64,000 bases of DNA, taken from contig NC_087381.1 in the NCBI RefSeq assembly GCF_963675165.1, positions 5,519,378 to 5,583,377 on the forward strand. The letters are read 5' to 3'. Position numbers and translations under genes: made by a program. The notes under the pieces are model-generated. The model worked only from the letters and a program-made list of their open reading frames with translations. It was not told the origin of the DNA and made no database searches. The DNA is from Halichondria panicea (Eukaryota; Porifera; Demospongiae; Suberitida; Halichondriidae). Of this stretch, positions 11,868 to 22,700 are shown in pieces (positions within the stretch are counted from its first letter, which is position 1; the number at the start of each line of letters is the position of its first letter).

Positions 11868-13375
11868 CGGATTCATCACCTGCCACGGGTCCTTGTCCAG
11901 CCGTAGCAACAGCCCCACCAGTAATGGAGAGAGTATCTTTTTCCACATGAAATCTGTGGAAACTGATTTCACTGCCCTACATTCTGGAGATGAGGTCGAG
12001 TTTCTTTTGGTGAGCAACAGCAAATCAAAGAAGAATAGTGCCAGCCATGTCAAGAAGCTCAGGTGAGAGGGACACACGTACAGTATGTACATGTATGTGA
12101 CGTGTGTCCCACACACGTACAATGTGTGTATACATGTAAGTGTTGTAGTTGAAGTGGTGGCTATTTTCTATCTCTCAATTCAATATGTACAGTGTAGTAA
12201 ACTGCATCATAATCTCATTTGCTCCTGACTACATGTACATGTACATGCATGGAAGCCCATACATTATTGTCTTAGTGGTGGTTAGTACTAAAAGGCCTCT
12301 GAATGTTGGAAAAACGAACTTTTTGTAATGTGGACCTCAGCACTATCTGCATGTACACGTATACTGGTAAACAATATGAGGCTGTTTAATTTATCCCCAT
12401 GCATACATGTACAGTACCTTAATTTATATACATGTATATGTATATGTACATGCATAAGAGTATACCTTAATTTATCTTTGTGTAGACTTTATATACTTAT
12501 AGATGTATTGTGTCATGCTTGAATGTGTTTGCATACACATGTACATGTACAGTGCCAATGAAAGGCCAGAAAGGTTGAGAAGAAAACAAGTCACGCCAAG
12601 AGCTCAGGCCCCAATGTAAGTTTTCTTCAGCTGATCACTTCAATATATTCCGAGGGGGAGTTGCCTGTGTAATTGCTACATTGTATATTTGTGGCAACCC
12701 CTCCTTACCAAATTATGCCTGGAAGCGTTTGACCGTGTAAGGGACTGTATGACTTTTATTACAATGCTTGTTACCTTTACAACGTAATGTAGGCGTACAG
12801 TATATGCATGTACAGTAATTTGGCTATTGTAATGTTTCTCGTCATCCGCCTTGGTCGCATCAAACGTTCATTATGTGTCTGTGGCTTTATATTGCATCCT
12901 GTACGTGTGGGTTGCTTTAGTCAGCAGTAAATCGTCACTCTATGAATGATACGTACATCAGGGTTTCATCTAGGATTAAAAGTTTGGGGTGGAAGGTTTA
13001 CGCACGCTGCAAAATGTTTGGCCACTCCCACATTTGTTGACCACACCCTCTATTACATAGTGCATCACAGTAGATCTAGTTACATATTGCACATCATAGA
13101 CTGTACTAATGTATTATACAAATTCACCCCAGCCCCCCCCCCCCCACTATAGATGAAACCCTGTACATGTATATAGAAATATGAATATCATAATTATTAT
13201 ACAATCAGACAAATGAAGTAGCATGAACAAACACATAATTATACGTGCAAGTTGACATTATGATTTTCATTTCTTACACACTGACAGGAATGTGAGCCGT
13301 CAGCCGATTGGTCCGGACAGCAGTGGTGGGTTTGCTCCTCGTACGTTCCTCCCCTCCCCTGTTCTCAACCGGTGA
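375..13375 (+). CDS. CSDE1: CSDE1/UNR-like multi cold-shock-domain RNA-binding protein, 5' end outside window
   Basis: Fifteen GT-AG exons give an open frame of about 507 residues: 375-549, 806-901, 1216-1263, 1486-1554, 2037-2128, 2526-2625, 3152-3244, 8170-8249, 8828-8960, 9958-10020, 10375-10494, 11166-11273, 11866-12062, 12553-12615 and 13288-13375 (TGA at 13373). Canonical cold-shock domains carry the RNP-like motifs FGFI and FFHF (exons at 806 and 11866) or YGFI and FFPF (exon at 8170). Less canonical cold-shock-like blocks lie between them, as in animal UNR. The C-terminus [12 protein letters not shown] matches the vertebrate CSDE1 tail RQPRGPDNSMGF. UNR binds single-stranded RNA in the cytoplasm and controls translation and mRNA stability. 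Vertebrate CSDE1 is about 800 residues, so roughly the first third is upstream of base 375. The intron 3245-8169 joins two phase-0 exons and contains an antisense gene copy. Family call is firm; a few exon edges are by eye. Confidence 0.9.
3461..3779. repeat. long foldback element with 143-base arms
   Basis: Bases 3461-3603 are the near-perfect reverse complement of 3637-3779, with a loop of only 33 bases. A short stretch next to the loop (GTGGGTGATGTAATCT) is duplicated in tandem. It lies in the large CSDE1 intron and contains no coding potential. It is probably a foldback MITE or a recent inverted duplication. Confidence 0.9.
4948..7363 (-). pseudogene. lysozyme-like / vWA / PPC-like single-pass receptor copy 1, nested in the CSDE1 intron, frame broken
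   Basis: Four antisense exons match the intact copies downstream: 7363-6826 (signal peptide [13 protein letters not shown], lysozyme-like domain), 6678-6100 (vWA), 5883-5545 (PPC-like) and 5312-4948 (stalk, transmembrane segment, basic tail). All splice phases are 1. In the vWA exon, sister genes read ATACCAGATGC where this copy reads ATACCATGCAGATGC near 6420 (4 bases gained). A CTCAACT block is absent near 6385 (7 bases lost). The first change leads to an in-frame TAA within about six codons, so only the lysozyme-like part and half the vWA domain could be made. The MIDAS start DESGS is kept. The stalk is a run of Thr/Asp/Ile repeats. Its location wholly inside an intron of CSDE1 and its orientation suggest a transposed duplicate. 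A truncated secreted product cannot be excluded. Confidence 0.8.
5158..5280 (-). repeat. 21-base tandem repeat encoding a Thr-rich stalk
   Basis: About six copies of a 21-base unit (sense strand roughly ACCATTGACACTACCACAAGC) encode STIDTTT repeats just before the membrane segment of receptor copy 1. The other copies have only a short TTDTT-like stalk here, so the expansion is specific to this copy. It resembles an O-glycosylated mucin-type spacer. Confidence 0.85.
7364..8169. other. CSDE1 intron stretch with no recognised gene
   Basis: Upstream flank of receptor copy 1 and the remainder of the CSDE1 intron. It holds degenerate GGGAGGGTA / TACTGGTAGCAAGTAAGG tandem units around 7565-7640. 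A dispersed repeat (ACCAAATTATGCCT.., ACTGTATGA.. CTTGTTACCTTGACAAC) at 7970-8070 recurs at 12706-12800. I see no coding exon here. Confidence 0.6.
8263..8335. repeat. short GTGTCAGGGTCATAT minisatellite
   Basis: Several imperfect head-to-tail units of GTGTCAGGGTC, some followed by ATATTA, start directly after the CSDE1 donor at 8250. Confidence 0.7.
9726..9882. mobile_element. short hAT-like MITE
   Basis: The ends CAGGGGCGGGGG and GATCCGCCCCTG form terminal inverted repeats of a 157-base non-coding element in a CSDE1 intron. A further copy of the same end (CAGGGGCGGATCTATGG) sits at 54554. TIRs beginning CAGGGGCGG are typical of hAT-type non-autonomous elements. I could not confirm an 8-base target duplication. 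Confidence 0.6.
10615..10827. mobile_element. 213-base MITE, TIR CCGTATAGCGGGTAATTTTC, flanked by TA
   Basis: The terminal inverted repeats extend about 30 bases and are followed by subterminal TTTTCGTG-type repeats. A TA dinucleotide lies directly outside each end, as expected for Tc1/mariner-like target duplication. There is no coding capacity. A diverged and interrupted relative is at 52843-53251, and single ends are visible near 47510 and 50370. Confidence 0.85.
11715..11865. repeat. (CA)n / (CACACTCA)n microsatellite ending at a CSDE1 splice acceptor
   Basis: About 150 bases of CA repeats with CT and CG interruptions end in CACAG, which is the acceptor for the CSDE1 exon starting at 11866. 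Confidence 0.9.
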
Positions 13376-13524
13376 GTGGGTGAACTGTCTTTCACATTCG
13401 TACAGTCCTGTATGTTAAACTGAGCCAATTCTTTCATTAGGGTTCTTGGTATTGCATATAAAATTATAATTATAATTATACATGTAGCTGCATGTGTGCT
13501 GTACGTGTTAGCATTGTACATAAT

Positions 13525-14113
13525 TATAGCCTCGAATCCAGGCCGATTAAAATACGGCCTGGTATCTATTGCATGGGTAATTAATAATAAATTATGTGTG
13601 GTCCATCCACGCCCATGTACTATCTACATTGTATGGCCTGTGGTGAAGCTTAGCTAGCTCGTGTTGCCAGAAGGCTTGCACACTGGTCTGAAGCCATAAG
13701 AGGCTCTCATCTACCTCTATAATGGTCGTATCCATGGTCAGGATTTGAACTTGGTTTCTGTGCTGACTATGGCAAGTCTTTGACTTTGTGCTTCCAATTA
13801 ACTGTGACTATACGACCATCGTAAATACATGTATATACATGTAGATGAAACCCTCTTCTGGCTTTAGACCAGTGTGCAAGCCTTCTCGACAACGGAATAG
13901 AGGGCATAAGCCACAGCTTCACAGGAGACAAAGTATAAAAACTAGTAAACAAACTACATCAGTGTATATAGTTTACGGTATAATTTTACAAAGGTTTACT
14001 GACGTATAACGAATCCCCCCAGATTCTGGGGGACTCAGTTTGTGCATGTGCACTATCACCCATTCAATATAGATACCAGGCCGTATTTTAATCGGCCTGG
14101 ATTCGAGGCTATA
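13525..14113. mobile_element. 589-base foldback element, ends TATAGCCTCGAATCCAGGCC
   Basis: The outer 40 bases are an almost perfect inverted repeat (13525-13565 against 14073-14113). A second inverted pair lies inside it (CTTGCACACTGGTCT near 13673 against AGACCAGTGTGCAAG near 13868). The element begins about 150 bases after the CSDE1 stop codon. The outer sequence belongs to the TAGCCTCGATTCCAGGCC hairpin family seen at several other places in the window. Confidence 0.85.
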
Positions 14114-16787
14114 AGAAGCTTGAACTTGCACGTTAATTGGTTCTATACTATAGCTGTTCATGCGACCTTTATTTGATGTAGAGCTATACATTTGCAGCTG
14201 AAGTTATCCTTTATACCGGTCTCTAATTTGTAGTTTGTTGCTTCTGTATTAGATGGTTTTTGTACATCTATTATTTTATTCATATGTCAACAGGCGAGTT
14301 TGTCTGTTTGTGACATCTGCTTACCTGTGTGTTTGCAGTTTACAGCATTGATATACATGTAGCCTTCCACAACAAGTCATTAGTTTTTGTAGTGGCAGAT
14401 TTTGATATTAAAGCTTCTATTGAGGCAAATTTGCATGCATGGGCATATTCTTGAGGCCTATGCAGGAACTTTCGCTTAAAGTGGGGCATGGGCGTAAATC
14501 TCAGTAGAATATGGTACAAAGGGATTTCAATGTCGATATGTGCTTATTGACTCCGTTTTCCCACTGTAGGAGTTCAAATGTGAGCCCCACTCCACAATAG
14601 TTAGTACCACAATGCAAGCTAAAGAACTGTCAAGTATCGAGACACCCTAACACAACGTGAACAATTATAATTCCTTGCTGTCAGTCATTAATATGGAAAT
14701 TAATATAATTAGAATTTCTATTTTGTCACAATTTTGCATGCGTGTAAATGTATATAATTATACACTGTGTATATATTATAGCATGCATCCCATCTGTTAT
14801 ACAGTAGCTCTGGGAGTTAAGAAATATATAGTTTGAGATATACACCGTCCTGCATGTTGAATGCATGCATGAATGCTTACATCTACAGTGCAACAACCGT
14901 GCAAAGAGAGTATAGAACTTATGATTTTGTTTATGTGAATATCAGTCTTCTAAACTAAAATTTAATGTGATTGGATCAATTTGAGTGCAGGCACATGCAT
15001 GTATTATAATATTATACTGAGATACAACAGTCAAATAGCTTAATTGCAATTCCCAAAATACAGACATAATTATAAATTGCTAAAATTTTATGTTCCAGCT
15101 TTTAACCTACAGTCATGTAGTAGATCTACTTAGACTGGAAGGCAACAAATTACCGTATATAAAGCTATAATTATACTGTTTACAAAAATATATAGTACCA
15201 GGAGTGCATGAAGATGCACTCTTGATACTACTGTACATGCAGTGCAACAACCAATGAAAGAGAGTACGTAGAACTTTAGATTTTTTATGTTTTTGTGAAT
15301 ATCTTCTAAACTATAAATGTGATTGGATCAATTTGAGTGTAGGTACTGAAAGTTCAACTATTGGCGCTTCCATTGGGCCACCACCTGTTACATCATATGA
15401 CATCATCATTCCAAAATGGCTGCTAGAATAATTATGTGTACATTGAAAATAATTATGTTAGGCGTAAAACTATCTTATAATTATGTTTGAGTTAAGATCT
15501 GTAATTAAATTTTGTTGTGCAAGTATTTTATTACCTTGCTATAATACGGTAGACTCTTGATCGCTATATTCCGGTGTGCCCCCTTGGTTATTACGGCCAT
15601 GTAAATAATCAGGTCACGTTGAGATTTTGGCAGTGCATGCCGGGACATTATAATAGTAGCTGTTAGTGGAGTACACATTAGAACTTAGTGACTCATGATC
15701 GGTAGTTGTGCATTTATACATTACTTTAACAGTTTGACTTCAAAGTTGGAGGATGTGTTAATTGTTATGGTATTGAGGACACTCCATGCAGTTCAATTTT
15801 ACACCTCAGAAGTATTATTATTTTTAAGCTTCTGCTCATAATTATAATATCATAAAGCTGGACAATAATTGACAATAAATTCGTAACATTTTGATCATTA
15901 CCTACAATTACAATTACAGTGGCATCAGAGCTAGGGTATAATTAAAAATTATGATGGTTGAGAAGAGTCACCCACCTCGGCCTAAGCTGGCACAATTAAC
16001 TGTGCGCGCGTGCATGCATGGTTAACAAAAAACTTATAGGTATAGCCTTAACTGTAATTACTATATGTGACTCTCAGAATATCGCCCTACAGAAGAAAAG
16101 GTATAGGTTGTGTCTGATGATAGATTTTTTTGTCCGTTCTTACCGTTTATCAGACGCTAAATCTAGCACATTTCAGCTTTTGAAGACTTAGTAGTTGATA
16201 TTTATCAATTCTTTTTTGCACATACATTCATAGTAACACATGCTTGATCAGATTGTGCAAAAGAAAACTTTTTATCACTGCTTGTTTCCTTAGAATGAGT
16301 GTCTGAACATGCATTGTGTCTGATTATAGATGCCTTACTCTAGATCTAGTTGTGGACTTCATTTAGCGTTAATTACAAATTTGCTAAAATTCGCTAAAAT
16401 TAGTACCCGTTTATAATAGTATAAAAATAATAGACATGTGTTTTGAGCGAATTCATTAGTTTTCCAGAATTCTATAGTAAATTCTTAGTTATACTTTCCA
16501 CAACTAGTGTAAAGGGAAGGAGTATAGGCCCTGATAAATTATGCTCAGAATAATTGCAAGGGTAAAAAGGATAATTGACCATCTACATAAATTATAATTA
16601 TGCTTGTCTTCCTAGCAGCCCACAACTTTATTTCAGTACTGTAACATGTATAACATAAATCAGCATCTATATAATTATATGGCATATAATCAACCTTCTA
16701 TTCATATACTATAACTAACTAGATCTAGAAGTTAAGTTAAGCGGCTAAAAACTCAGCTATTTACTTTCATGATTTTGTCCCTTTGAG
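14114..16787. other. gene-free repeat-rich spacer
   Basis: No coding exon recognised. Two imperfect copies of a roughly 110-base segment (GTGCAACAACC.. TGATTGGATCAATTTGAGTG) are at 14888-14995 and 15239-15343. Bases about 15570-16030 are a relative of the segments at 32460-32840 and 39355-39700 (CCCCCTTGGTTATTACGGCC, AGATTTTGGCAGTGCATG). A single end of the TAGGCCCTGATAAATTATGC element lies at 16526. This is the intergenic space between the 3' ends of CSDE1 and the minus-strand GPCR. Confidence 0.6.
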
Positions 16788-19700
16788 TTATTTCTTTTCT
16801 TCATTGTGTAGGGAATACTGCTTGCTTGATAATGTGCTCATGCTCGATAATTCCTCTCCGACAGTGCTAGAATTATCTCGCGGATTAGTGCTCCCTTTCT
16901 CAGAAGACACAAAGTTATCAGTATTTGATCTACAGCCACTAAAGAGTTTTATCCATAGCTGGCGGAAGTTAGTGTTTCGAATACCATATAGAATAAAAAT
17001 CAGCACACCTTGAGAACCCACAAAGATAGAGAATATCACTTGGAATGTGAATGACAGCTCTACAAGACCAGAGCTTGTTGATACTAGTCCAAGGCCCCAA
17101 CCCAGGCCAAGTACAATCGATAGGCACATTGCAATGATCAAGTTCTCCTTAACATTCCTCAACTGTTGACGTACGGAGCTCTCACGAAGTGACTGCAGGT
17201 TTCTAAAATGCTTGCAAATGGACACCATGATGGCAACAAACACAATCCAGTTGAGTACGTAGATGATGACAAAAGGAAGAATGAATCCAAAATAGAAAGG
17301 CCATTCAGTAGGACGACAGCTGAATGAATAATGATGTGTGTATGTGATCGATGGAATATACACATGTCCTATTCATAAAAATGTATAACTGGAGCACTAA
17401 AGTGCAAACCCTCGGCTGGTGACATGATTATAAAGAAACCAGTAGAGTGATATAATGCAGTGCATGTATAGTGATGTATGACTGAGCTGTCTAGCACAGC
17501 AACTCAAGAGCAATAAAACTAAACCAGACTAGAGGCATGCTGTGAGAACAGAGTTTTAGTGGTACATGAGGCATGCACAGTGGACTAGGTCCAGGATCAC
17601 ACTATATACTATACTACTACTATACCCGTGGCCGCCCACGCGTGCCTCAGGTAACAAGAGTGAATGATTTGAACTACACGGAACTTCTTTTAGTGTGCTA
17701 GTATATCCTCCCCCACGCTAAAAATCAGCCTATAATTCCTTTCACAAACATTCATTTTGGAATTACTATATAAATCATTTACTAGTATGGGTTGCTGTAG
17801 TACTGGTATCCTGCTCCAGCACTGACGACTACAATCATAAAGGGCAGCACTGCATGGACAAAGCATCCTCATTATACACACACAAGAATCACTGAATGCA
17901 CTATCAACTCATGAGTGCACAAGCAATCCCTCAAGATAAACAATACACGATAATTATTAGTGATTGCTTACACCAAGCTGAGAGTCCAGCCTTCAGCATA
18001 AACTTGGAGGTGAGGGACTGAGATCCCGTTACTACTACCAGTTTGAGATAGAGCCAGACAGCTTCTACAGCCATCCAGGAGAAAAACACTAGGAAGAAGT
18101 ACTGCAAGAGGGCAGACATGAACCCACAGATAGGTGGGATACCAACAGCGAACCCTCCAATGAGGAAGGTGAAGTACAAACACATCAGGGAAATACTAAT
18201 GTTGATGAGGATTTGATTCTGTTTATCAGCGAGTAGCTTCCTAGAAATTTCAAACTTAACGTTGATGTAATAAGGTTATAATTATTATACTTACTTGCTG
18301 ACAAAAATGGTGAATATGAACACCAGAAGACAAACTACAGACAAGCTCAGACCAATGTATGTGATGGTGCTCAAAGCAATTGAAAGCTTTTCAGGTAATG
18401 AAGTTGGATTCAAATCCTGTAACCATGAGGAGATACAAAAGGTTGCAGGTATGCATATTGCCATTGTTGCCAGGTAGACTCTACTAAACTTACAAAGAGT
18501 ATTCCAAAGTGGCCCAATTGTCTGCACTCGCAATCTTTTCTCCCATTGGAACTGGTTATCTCTCTACATCCAGCAGTGTCCCAAGCTCCAAACTGATCTG
18601 AAATAGCCGGCATTAATAAATGACAGAATTTTTTTGTGAGCTTCTTAAAGCTGCATTTACCATACTGCAAACTCTTAAGGTCTTTTTTCGTTTTCAAACA
18701 TACACCACCATGCATTATAATTTATGTTGTATAGCGATACATCTCAAAGTGCTTAATTTTCACTGTTTTCGATCCAGTATGAAAATTAGGTCCACGAAAT
18801 ACTTAGCTAACAGAAGACACAACGTCATTTGACCAAATTAATAGCGCGAAATTTATTATGCTTTTAGAGGTGATTTCACAAAACGAATGGAGAGAGTGGA
18901 GTTAGTGGGTGGAGTTAGTGGGTGGCATATCTTCATAAGTTTGCAGTTATTCAGATATTTATTTGTAACGTTTTCCTCGGATATCAAAGGACCTGGCACC
19001 AGACACTATAATTATAATCAACCATGCATGATTATTCGCTTCTCAATCCTTGTTTCTATTATTATATCGTCATGAATTATTGGATAGTAATTCGCATGTA
19101 CATAATTATAATAGATGCAACAGATGAGAATAAGACAATAACTTGGAAGGCAGAGTATAATTATATATACTGAGTGCAACAGATGAGAATCTATGTAGAA
19201 AGACAAGAACTTGGAAGACAGAGTAGCTGAGTGCAACAGATAAGAATGTAGGAATTAAGACATTAAACTTGGAAGACAGTAGCTGCATGCAGCTAGCGGT
19301 TGTCTATCTGTTTGCGCGAAATGTTTTTTGAATTACTGGCCATTCTCTTTGAAGTTTCTGCTATCAGTGGCTACCCTTTGATTGACTATTATATAGGACC
19401 ATTGATTGCTGGAAAGTTTCAGATACACCTAGTATATAGAGTCTACCCTCAGACTCTGGCCATAGATCTCTGCTCAGGGGTGTCCACAAGTGGCTGGGCC
19501 TGGGATGTATTGTCAATTAAGGTGAGCGATATAAATCAATAATACCCTTTCATCATTGGAAAAGTGTACACTAACTATAGCTCAATCCTTGGTACCTGGA
19601 TCATGCCTGGATCAAGGTGTGACATTACGGCACTGGCACTGGCGTTGTGTACCATCACTGTGAGTATAAAATGTGTAGTGAATTTATTGTAATACAGGAG

Positions 19701-22700
19701 CAAAATCAAGCCTTTTCCCTCCAACCCCCGTCGTACTAGCTGATGGGTGCGAACTCATTGAAAGGGGATGCCTCAGTGACACTCGTGCATGTCCTTCTTA
19801 GGGACCGATCTTATAGAACTACCTGTACTAAATCTATATACTGAGATGGATATAGCTCTACCAACACTTCTAGTTGCTATCTTGCATGGCCAGTAACGTC
19901 AGGATTCTATTGTCTCTTGATGCACTGCATGTGAACACACAATCTTTGTCATGCCACCTGAAGGCTTAGCAGGCACATCCAATGCAGTATTAAGCCTCTC
20001 TGGAAGCTCTTATTTGAGATCCTTGCTTCTAAACATTTACCTGTTAAGACACAGTATTGCTGTGCAGTACACTCTACAAAAAATAGCTATTATCTCGGAC
20101 TATAGCAGCATTAATTTCCAGTGCATATATCACTTAATCACTGATGTGACATGGCACAAAAATAATATAATACAATGCACAATTTCCGGTCACGCCCAGA
20201 TACAATCAATATCAGGCCGGGGAGTCGACCTAGTATTATTTTAGAGACAAATCAGCCAGGGAACGAGAGTAACAAAACACTGAATAGCTCTAGAAACTAG
20301 CTATGCAGTCAGTTTTCAGATGTGATTCTTCTCTGCAGAGATATAACAGTTTAAACACCCGATAATATAATTATGTGAAAAGTGCTAAAAAGCTACAAGA
20401 GTAGTGCCAATCCAGTTAAAGCCTATTGGTTTTAACAATAGTGCTGCATGTGTTACTGCTATCCAAGGGCACTTACCTTTAGTCTTATACACAGCACACC
20501 TGCTGTTATTGACATTATCCTACAAACAAATAATGTAATAAATCTATACAGAGTATTAAGTTGCTCATACCGTCATCCTGATCAGAAAGCTAGTTCGTAT
20601 TGGTACTGTCTTGTTGGTCTGCAGACAAGCTAGTCTTGCAGCCACCACAATAGATCCCACCCGATTAGTACTTCTGTTCTCAGGAAGGAAAAGCACATCA
20701 GACAAAAAAACAGAGTAACTTAATCTCTGCCAAAGTGAAGTACGATTTATTGTAGGGCATTTTTCAAACAAGGAAGGGCTTAAGCGTAGAGAGGCAGTTG
20801 AGTTTTCTGTGTCTTCACTAAGAGAATCAATCTCAGATCTATTATCAGCATTAGTTGTCATCAAAGCATATTGGTCGATAACGCCAGTATTTTTCATTGC
20901 CTCTTCAACTGGACCTAAATCAACAGCAAATGTCTGGCCTTGGAAACTGTCAGGGTCTAAATCTTGCACTGTGATAGCAAATGTTTCGAAACTGAGAACA
21001 GTTCGATTGCTTGTGGAGTTTCTGAAAACAGTTGAAGTATTGAGATTGACCACAAATGTTTCGAGGCTTGCAAGAATCCTATACCGGGAGGGTAAAATAA
21101 TAAAGCTATATAGCGTAAACATAAATTTTGCATGGCAAAGATTATATAGCATAATTAAACTGGCTTGCTATAACAATTAATACAGTGTTGACTAAGTCTA
21201 TTGATCAACAGCCACTATATTCATTATGAAATGGCTTTCGGCAACTATAAACACATGCAGGGAATTGAAGGTAAATAGCAAAGAGAATTAGGGAGTCCCA
21301 CAACATTAATTACGTTGGCTACATGCATTATTGCATACCTTGTTGATGAATTCATTACCATCTGGCTCTCATAGATGACGTCAGCATCGGCTTGCTGAAT
21401 ATTGTTGATTGTTTGAAGATAGTTGTCTCTCACCTAAACATGTAAAAATTCGGCAAGCTTTAGATCCCACTTGTGTGTGTTTAGCAGGGAATTAGCCATA
21501 ATTTCATAGTCTCCCAGAGAATTATAAGCTTATATAGGGTATAAAGTTAAGTACACCGAGTGTACAAAAATGGGAATTATAAACTTGAGGGTATAAAGTT
21601 AAGTACAAATTGAGTATTATTATACAGTACAAATGAAGCTGTAGCTGCAACTATAATAGGGCTATTTAGTGTTTCTATTTATAGCGCTTACTGGTTGGTA
21701 GGGTTCACCTGTAACTTTTCTTGTCTCTACGAGGAATACTGAGAGCTAATGATTTTAACTGTCCATTGTCACAAGCAGGTTTTTGTGTCTAAGTATTTGT
21801 CAACTTTGTCTTCCTGACTTCTGTTTCTATTCTGAAGCCATGTTTTAAAATTGTTTGTACGCCTATTCAGTAGACTCTATATAGTGTCTTTTTGGGAACG
21901 ATAGTGTATAGCAAGTTGTTCCTTGCTAACTAGCCGTACAGAACTGAGAAGCTTGAGCTTTTTTTTGCAAAAAAGGGGGCTGGGCTCGTTTGTTGCAGAG
22001 CGCTTCCTGCAGAAGGTGGAGTCATACATGTAGTTAATCCACAATGTTGAAGCTGGGCAATTCAGGGCCAATACAAAGGTTTTTTAGCAGGGAAGCAGAA
22101 ATCACCCTGTCAGAACAGGGCAGTTTCAAAAATAAAGCTGTTGCTAAGGCTTGCTGCTTTTATAGATACACTTTTTTCCTGCATGAGGTACGGCTAGTAC
22201 ATATAGCCAATGAAAAGTGCATGGGATCAGTACATGTGCATTCAGTATCTATGGTTATAGTGTCCCTCATCTCTCGGGCAAGCCCTCGAGATTTAGGACA
22301 CTATAATTATATAATAGATACCTCATATCCATGCATATTGTGACAGGCTCTGGGAAAACCAGACTATTGGAGCAGAATTTAGTATTGAGCTACAGCTAAA
22401 TTTATGCCTACAGTATAAAATCTCAATTAAAATGTTATTGATGTATAAGTATCTACAGTCCTTCTACTACCTCTCTGTAAAATCTGATGCTCTAAATCCA
22501 ACTCTTTCCATCGAAACGCTTCGTCCAAACTTTCGCTATTACCTTATTTTTCCTAATTAAGCAATCTTTGAGAGCCGTTTTTCTCGATACTACATTTTAC
22601 GGCTTCGAGTTTCCAACGCGCATAACTCGGGTATGAAACTAGGTATGTGAACACTAAGCATATCATTGTGTAGGCAATGCTCTGCTCTATCACTTGGTAC

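Noticed and set aside
11614-12066. Long open frames through the CA repeats near 11.7 kb and similar ones at 127-533 and 61662-61910
   Set aside because: They consist mainly of CA/TG repeats read as Thr-His or Cys-Val; only the portion after 11865 is the real CSDE1 exon.
19300-19542. Plus-strand open frame with hydrophobic stretches in a GPCR intron, followed by a GTGAGC donor-like site
   Set aside because: No family recognised, no convincing partner exon, and it lies in an intron of an opposite-strand gene. It could be a fragment of an unknown gene but the evidence is too thin.
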